Shown here: one piece after another, positions 58,510 through 64,000 of the stretch | Layout of the letters: each line of letters begins with the position of its first letter | Position numbering within the stretch: position 1 is the stretch's first letter | Assembly (NCBI GenBank): GCA_034509755.1 | Contig: CM067545.1 | Location: forward strand, 47,733,062 to 47,797,061 | Direction: 5' to 3' | DNA: 64,000 bases | Source: Anisodus tanguticus | Taxonomy: Eukaryota > Streptophyta > Magnoliopsida > Solanales > Solanaceae | The notes under the pieces: generated by a model | Database searches by the model: none | What the model was told of the DNA's origin: nothing | The model's input: the letters and a program-made list of their open reading frames with translations, nothing else | Made by a program: the position numbers and the translations under genes

Positions 58510-58791
58510 GTAACCCTTCTCGGGTGCTACACCCCTAAAAAAAAAAAACTTAAAAAAAAAACCCCTAAAAAAAAAACAAATGAAAAAAATGATTCTGGTT
58601 TATCAATCTTTTTTTTTCATTACATCCTAATGGACAATCTTTTTTCATTACATCCTATTGTGGACAATCATTTTTTTTTCATTGCATTCATCCTAATTTG
58701 TCAATCACTTTTCATTGCATACAGTTTTTACTTACTATCCTATCGTGGATAAGTTCTTTTTCAATCATACATTTTTATAACCTATCTGCAC

Positions 58792-58833
58792 GAACTACGC
58801 ACACCTGATTCTCGTTAAAGATGAGATACGTAG
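58792..58833 (+). repeat. GAACTACG/CGTAG hairpin motif, copy 2
   Basis: Outer stem CTACG with CGTAG (58829-58833); inner stem TCTC (58810-58813) with GAGA (58823-58826). Followed by GGGTTCGGTACCC, itself a small hairpin. Confidence 0.7.
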
Positions 58834-60249
58834 GCAGCCCTATTTGGGTTCGGTACCCTTTATTCAAAAAAACAAAAAAAAAACAAAACAAAAATACAAA
58901 AAAAAAATATATATATTTTAAGAATCATTGATGGACTTGGTTGATACCAACACAGTTAAGAGTGTGCATAGGAAAGAACAAGCGGAGAAGACTGACTTCG
59001 TGGTAAATCATAGATTCTTCTGGTACCTCTTATTCACGCCTGTGTTGATGCTTAAAAATTGTTTTTCATGCTTCCAAGGTATGAACGAAGCCAACCTTAT
59101 CGTTTCATATGCATTGTGTGGTGAGTTTTAGAATAAGTTCAATTGCATTGCATTGTGATCTAGAACTTGGCTCGAATGTTTGTTGAGGCGAAATCCTGAG
59201 TAACACTTGGTATAGGAAAGGATCGTAGGCTTTCTTTGATCCGTTTGAGCCTTTTCAGCTTACCAAATAACATTATCCATAGTACTCCCCCTTTGAGCCT
59301 GAAGCCTATTTTTTTTTTAACAACCACATATTATGCCTATACCCTTTCTGAGTGCGTACACGCACTATCCCTCTCTTGGCCCGACTTCCTTGAGCGCATC
59401 AGAAATGTGCAAATTGCTGAAAATGATCCGAGTTGAAGTTGCAATGTTCCCAAAAGAGGAAATGAAACAAAACAAAGGGACGACTTCACAAAAAATGAAG
59501 TAAAAAGCCCTGACAATATCAAAATTAAAAAAAAAAAAAAAAAAAAACTTCGAAAAAGGGGAAAAAACTCCAAACGAAATATTCAAAAGAAGTCGGTACA
59601 AAATAAAGGGGGCGAAAAGAAGTAAATCGGCATTAAGGCACACAAATACAAAGCGCGGACATATTCCAACGCTCAAGGAAGGATTAGTCACTCCTTACCC
59701 AAATGATATCCTTTCCTTTCCCCAAGCCTACATTACAAACCCATAACAAGCCCTACATGATCCTATACAGAGGGTTCTCACATTAGTGGATACTCACATG
59801 ACGGCCAAGCCTATGGTATCACAATTAAATGCATTGAACATCTTTCTGAGGGTGAGTGTACTTCTCTACACGTCCCAAAGTTCAAAATATTGAAATACAT
59901 GTGAGAAGGGGACTTTCTTTCAGTGAGAGCATTTGAAACATGAGGTTGCATATGTCAAAACCTTGGCTTGAAGCAAGTCAGGTATGTCTGAGGTAGCATC
60001 TGAAGCTGTAGGAATTACCCTGAAGTCAGCCTCGGTTATACAGAGAGCAGTAACGGGAACCCTAAGCACATTACTAATTGTTGGTACCAACTGAAGTCAA
60101 AATATGATTCTGTCTTTTTCATATTTTCAAAAAAAAAAAAAAAAAAAAAAAAAACTTGCAAAATATATTGCATCATTTTTCAAACTCTAGTCACTCTTTT
60201 ACAAAAAAAAAAAAAAACATTCTACAAATACAAATCTCTTTTGCCTCAT

Positions 60250-60289
60250 GAACTACGTTATGACCTGATTCCCTTGGCGGGATACGTAG
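60250..60289 (+). repeat. GAACTACG/CGTAG hairpin motif, copy 3
   Basis: Outer stem CTACG with CGTAG (60285-60289); inner stem TCCC (60270-60273) with GGGA (60279-60282), loop TTGGC. Confidence 0.75.
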
Positions 60290-60348
60290 GCGGCCACATC
60301 GGCTTCGGTCCCATTTTCAGAAAATCCTTACAATCTCTTTTGCCACAT

Positions 60349-60388
60349 GAACTACGTTATGGCCTGATTCCCACGGCGGGATACGTAG
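60349..60388 (+). repeat. GAACTACG/CGTAG hairpin motif, copy 4
   Basis: Same layout as copy 3: inner stem TCCC with GGGA, loop ACGGC. About 99 bp from copy 3, so 3 and 4 form a tandem. Confidence 0.75.
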
Positions 60389-60465
60389 GCAGCCACATCG
60401 GCATCGGCCCCATTTTTGAAAAAAAAATAAAATAAAAATTCTTCACAATCCCTTTTGCTTACAAC

Positions 60466-60506
60466 GAACTACGTTATGACCTGATTTCCTTTGTCGGAAT
60501 ACGTAG
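60466..60506 (+). repeat. GAACTACG/CGTAG hairpin motif, copy 5
   Basis: Inner stem TTCC (60486-60489) with GGAA (60496-60499), loop TTTGTC; outer stem CTACG with CGTAG (60502-60506). Confidence 0.75.
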
Positions 60507-61135
60507 GCGGCCTATATCGGCTTCGGTCACACCATTGGAATTTTTCTTTCATTATCTTGCAGACAACGCAATGTGCTTACATGATTGCCTTAACAGGACA
60601 AGCAAGTGGCCCGCACAAACTCGGCTTTATCCAGTTGGAAGTTCATCATCTTCATATATACCAGAAACTGGGGCATTTTTTAAAGGGTTCGCTGCAAGCA
60701 TATGCCAATAGACCTGGAAAATGCCAGACAACTAAGTCTTCAATCTAAACCAGTCTGAGCTTGCAAGCGTCAAGGGCAAAAACTACAAAGTCAATGCGAA
60801 TCAACCGCCCCTGCCCCCCAAACTCACAAATTTCTTTGAGTGCAGGTCTTCAGGTTGACAAAGGCGGGAAGCCGCGACATGAGGCTTAATTTCGCAAAGA
60901 ATTCCCGCATCGCCGCTCACCACAAGGATCACGTTCCTATTGGGCGTCCGTACAAAAAAAAAAAAAACATCATCTTGACCTACGGGGTCCCACCGCTATG
61001 CCCGTACAAGGACGATATTTCGACTCACGGGTCATATTTCTCATCCTTATCCATTCCTTTTACATCGCTTATGTCTGAGCATTAACTTTTAATCTAGATT
61101 GATGACATAGCAATTCGACCTTAGGGTCACACTTT

Positions 61136-61330
61136 GCATCACGTCTAAGCAATGACGTCATTTTTCATATCGTCTATGCAACGACGACATCTGCATCACG
61201 TCTAAGCAACGACGTCATTTCATTTCGTCTATGCAACGACGACATCTGCATCACGTCTAAACAATGACGTCATTTCATTTCGTCTATGCAACGACGACAT
61301 CTGCATCACGTCTAAGCAACGACGTCATTT
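61136..61330 (+). repeat. tandem repeat, about 55-bp unit, left block
   Basis: Units start GCATCACGTCTAAGC at 61136, 61193, 61248 and 61302. Each holds two related halves: CGTCTAAGCAACGACGTCAT and CGTCTATGCAACGACGACAT. The last unit is broken by the 39-bp array. Confidence 0.85.
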
Positions 61331-62927
61331 CAGGCGCCCACCTCCTAATGCGGGTATTTAATTTCAGTCAGGCGCCCACCTCCTAATGCGGGTATTTCAA
61401 TTTCTGTCAGGCGCCCACCTCCTAATGCGGGTATTTTAATTTCGTCGTCGCGCCCACCTCCTAATGCGGGTATTTTAATTTCTCGTCGCGCCCACCTCCT
61501 AATGCGGGTATTTATATTTCGTCGTCGCCCACCTCCTAATGCGGGTATTTTAATTTCGTCGGCGCCCACCTCCTAATGCGGGTATTTTAATTTCGTCGTC
61601 AGCGCCCACCTTCTAATGCGGGTATTTCAATTTCGTCGTGCGCCCACCTCCTAATGCGGGTATTTTAATTTCTGTCAGGCGCCCACCTTCTAATGCGGGT
61701 ATTTCAATTCCAGTCAGGCACCCACCTCCTAATGCGGGTATTTCAATTTCAGTCAGGCGCCCACCTCCTAATGCGGGTATTTCATTTTCAGTCAGGCACC
61801 CACCTTCTAATGCGGGTATTTTATTTTCAGTCAGGCGCCCACCTTCTAATGCGGGCGCCCACCTCCTAATGCGGGTATCTCAATTTCAGTCAGGCGCCCA
61901 CCTTCTAATGCGGGCGCCCACCTCCTAATGCGGGTATTTATATTTCTGTCAGGCGCCCACCTCCAAATGCGGGTATTTCAATTTCTCTCAGGCGCCCACC
62001 TCCTAATGCGGGTATTTCATTTTCAGTCAGGCGCCCACCTCCTAATGCGGGAATTTATTTTTCAATGAGGCGCCCACCTCCTAATGCGGGTATTTCATTT
62101 TCAGTCAGGCGCCCACCTCCTAATGCGGGTATTTCATTTTCAGTCAGGCGCCCACCTCCTAATGCGGGTATTTCAATTTAAGTCAGGCACCCACCTCCTA
62201 ATGCGGGTATTTCATTTTCAGTCAGGCGCCCACCTCCTAATGCGGGTATTTCATTTTCGATCGGCGCCCACCTCCTAATGCGGGTATTTCATTTTCAGTC
62301 AGGCGCCCACCTCCTAATGCGGGTATTTCATTTTCAGTCAGGCGCCCACCTCCTAATGCGGGTATTTCATTTTCAGTCAGGCGCCCACCTCCTAATGCGG
62401 GTATTTAGTTTCGGTCGGCGCCCACCCACCTAATGCGGGTATTTTAATTTCGTCGGCGCCCCACCTCCTAATGCGGGTATCTAAATTTCTGTCGTGCGCG
62501 CCCACCTTCTAATGCAGGTATTTTATTTTCAGTCAGGCGCCCACCTCCTAATGCGGGTATTTTAATTCCAGTCAGGCACCCACCTTCTAATGCGGGTATT
62601 TCAATTTCTGTTTGGCGCCCACCTCCTAATGCGGGTATTTCAATTTCTGTCAGGCGCCCACCTTCTAATGCGGGTATTTCAATTTCTGTCAGGCGCCCAC
62701 CTCCTAATGCGGGTATTTCATTTTCAGTCAGGCGCCCACCTCCTAATGCGGGTATTTTAATTCCAGTCAGGCACCCACCTTCTAATGCGGGTATTTCAAT
62801 TTCAGTCAGGCGCCCACCTCCTAATGCGGGTATTTCAATTTCTGTCAGGCGCCCACCTTCTAATGCGGGTATTTCAATTTCTGTCAGGCGCCCACCTTCT
62901 AATACGGGTATTTTAATTTCAATCGCG
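61331..62927 (+). repeat. tandem array of about 42 copies, 38-39-bp unit
   Basis: Unit: CAGGCGCCCACCTCCTAATG then CGGGTATTTCATTTTCAGT. I counted 42 copies of the CCCACC..TAATGCGGG core. Variants alternate CTCC/CTTC and end ATTTCA, ATTTTA or ATTTCT. Two shortened units (near 61855 and 61915) lack the AT-rich half. 39 bp is 13 codons, so both strands show long repetitive pseudo-ORFs; I do not regard them as genes. Confidence 0.95.
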
Positions 62928-62975
62928 CCTATGCAACGGCGCCATCTGCATAACGTCTAAGCAACAACGTCACCT
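62928..62975 (+). repeat. tandem repeat, about 55-bp unit, right block
   Basis: TCGCGCCTATGCAACGGCGC then CATCTGCATAACGTCTAAGC and AACAACGTCA is a diverged continuation of the 61136-61330 array. The 39-bp array therefore sits inside the ~55-bp array. Confidence 0.8.
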
Positions 62976-63265
62976 CTTCACGCATATGCTACATAATCAT
63001 CTACATTAGGAAGTACTTCGAACGTTGTTCCGCCCTTCTCCGGTATCTCATCACATCTGCAACCAGTGTCATCATAAGTCGACACTGGGGCATTGTTTTT
63101 TGAATGTATACCATCTTTTGCAACTTCTCTCTCCCTTCGGGATTTTATTTCTTCCCACTCACCCATAACCTTCCCTTGAGTCCCGATGATCAGGACAAAA
63201 TTGGCTACTCAGTCAACTTCTTTGGCCGAAAACTCTTTCATCGTCTCCGTCCAAAGAGGGGCATC
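62976..63265 (+). other. 3' non-coding end of the Tat-like element with polypurine tract
   Basis: No coding domain. The last bases, CAAAGAGGGGCATC before 63266, serve as the polypurine tract. Confidence 0.65.
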
Positions 63266-64000
63266 TGTTGACACCCAATTTTGTCCCATCTTCTATGATT
63301 TTATTTGCAATTTTTAATATTTTTTGACACTTTAAAACAATTTTAAAATATAGGCATATATATGTATATATATCATTATTATTATTATTATTTGCATTTT
63401 TTATTGTCATTTGCATTTTTATATCACAATCATTCTTTATCCTAATATTATATGTTATTTTATTTTTGCAAAACGGCATTGCATTTCTATTTTTTTTTTT
63501 AAGCATTAAGCATTTCACAAATATTATATATTTTATCATATTATCATCTTTACAATTTATAAATTTTGCAAAGCTTTCTTTTTATATAATTAAACCTCTT
63601 TTTTATATTTTAAATCCATAACCCACTTCATTTCCCCCAAAACAATTTCTATTCAACCCATTACAATAAAAAACAATCCATTTTCGGACCCATCCAAAGC
63701 CCAACCGAAAAGGCCCAAGTCGGCCCATAACACCCAACCCAATTCCCATTCCCTTTATTTCCCCCCTTTTAAACCAAAACCCTACAACAACATTTTTTTT
63801 TCATCTCACTCTCTCTCTCTCTCTCTCACTCCATCAGCCGCCCAACACCCATACCCATCACACGCACCCCCACACCGGCGACCCCACGTCGCCGGTCACC
63901 TCGCCAACACCCCACACCACCAGCCACCCTACCCCATCTACGCAGGACAACCTACACCCACATCACCACCACGACGCCGACACCATCGCCGACACCAGCC
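63266..64000 (+). repeat. 3' LTR of the Tat-like element, first 735 bp
   Basis: Aligns without net length change to 54225-54959. Four substitutions seen: one near 63527 (TTATATATTTTATC against TTATATTTTTTATC), two near 63637-63643 and one at about 63965. Confidence 0.92.

Larger units (their letters stand above)
57204..61135 (+). other. non-coding interior of the Tat-like element
   Basis: No retroviral-type domain in any frame. Notable parts: a GC-rich block at 57470-57570 containing ACCGGATCATCCGGT, a perfect small hairpin; long A-runs at 58539-58580, 58866-58915, 59528-59548 and 60129-60154; and five copies of a GAACTACG...CGTAG motif (listed separately). Short ORFs lack recognisable homology. 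Confidence 0.7.
54225..64000 (+). mobile_element. non-autonomous Tat/Ogre-like LTR retrotransposon, 3' end outside window
   Basis: 5' LTR 54225-57185 (about 2.96 kb). Primer-binding site TGGCGACTCCGCTGGGGA (57186-57203) complements the 3' end of plant tRNA-Arg, as in Tat/Ogre elements (established knowledge). Internal region 57204-63265. Polypurine tract CAAAGAGGGGCATC, then the 3' LTR from 63266 to the window end. No gag, protease, RT or integrase is found in the 6-kb interior, so it must depend on another element: a LARD-like derivative. The 735 bp of 3' LTR visible differ from the 5' LTR at only about four positions, so insertion is recent. Target site on the left: TGTTG (54220-54224), inside hAT-E. 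Confidence 0.9.

Noticed and set aside
58800..58860. tRNA-like structure at hairpin copy 2 (GGGTTCGGTACCC resembles a T arm)
   Set aside because: The T-arm-like part is not kept in copies 3-5 and no full cloverleaf can be drawn, so I report only the two-stem hairpin.
61345..62278. Repetitive ORFs with PPPNAGI- or GGGR-type repeats
   Set aside because: The 39-bp array is a multiple of three, so long open frames arise automatically on both strands; frame is lost at each unit of different length.
61331..62927. CRISPR array
   Set aside because: Although units are regular, there are no unique spacers; variation is scattered, the context is a plant LTR element, and there are no cas genes.

Overview
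This 64-kb window is nuclear DNA from a flowering plant, almost certainly a dicot and plausibly Solanaceae. The evidence is a spliced polyubiquitin gene with the plant ubiquitin sequence, S-domain receptor kinase and F-box gene remnants, several plant Ty1/copia lineages, a tRNA-Arg-primed Tat/Ogre-type LTR element, a tRNA-derived SINE, Stowaway-type MITEs and a family of BED-finger hAT transposons. The species call is inference. I see no prokaryotic operon, CRISPR array or organellar block.

Layout. 1-5599: Tork-like copia element cut by the window start and inserted into a Stowaway MITE (remainder 5600-5872). 6136-6381 (-): first exon of an ATG1-like kinase, with a hAT element ending 18 bp before its ATG. 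6400-13356: hAT-A (-) carrying hAT-B (+, 7830-11320) nested inside it. 13480-14907: small hAT-type MITE, another hAT terminus, and a Stowaway. 16228-18380: the only intact gene, a four-unit polyubiquitin gene with a 5'UTR intron. 18553-19709: a MITE split by a 0.7-kb insert, then a SINE. 20314-24233: internally deleted copia element. 26511-28808 (-): decayed S-domain receptor kinase. 28841-33920 (-) and 36166-41288 (+): two related Ale/Retrofit-type copia elements in inverted orientation. 41289-42402 (-): F-box/LRR pseudogene copy 1, followed by copia fragments and hAT-C (43280-46822, -). 47798-51332: hAT-D, whose 5' terminus is inverted in place. 51411-51859 (-): tail of F-box copy 2, cut by hAT-E (51860 onward), itself cut by a young Tat/Ogre-like element (54225 to beyond the end) that lacks gag and pol.

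History. Polyubiquitin is the one gene under clear purifying selection; every other host gene is a fragment. Target-site duplications order many insertions: hAT-B into hAT-A, hAT-C into a copia element, the Tat-like element into hAT-E into F-box copy 2, and the plus-strand Ale element into the 3' flank of F-box copy 1 near a MITE that copy 2 lacks. All five hAT copies have broken transposases.

The signals most worth following are a hairpin motif repeated five times inside the Tat-like element with compensating stem changes, a 42-copy array of 38-39 bp nested in a ~55-bp array in the same element, and the hAT copy with an inverted end.
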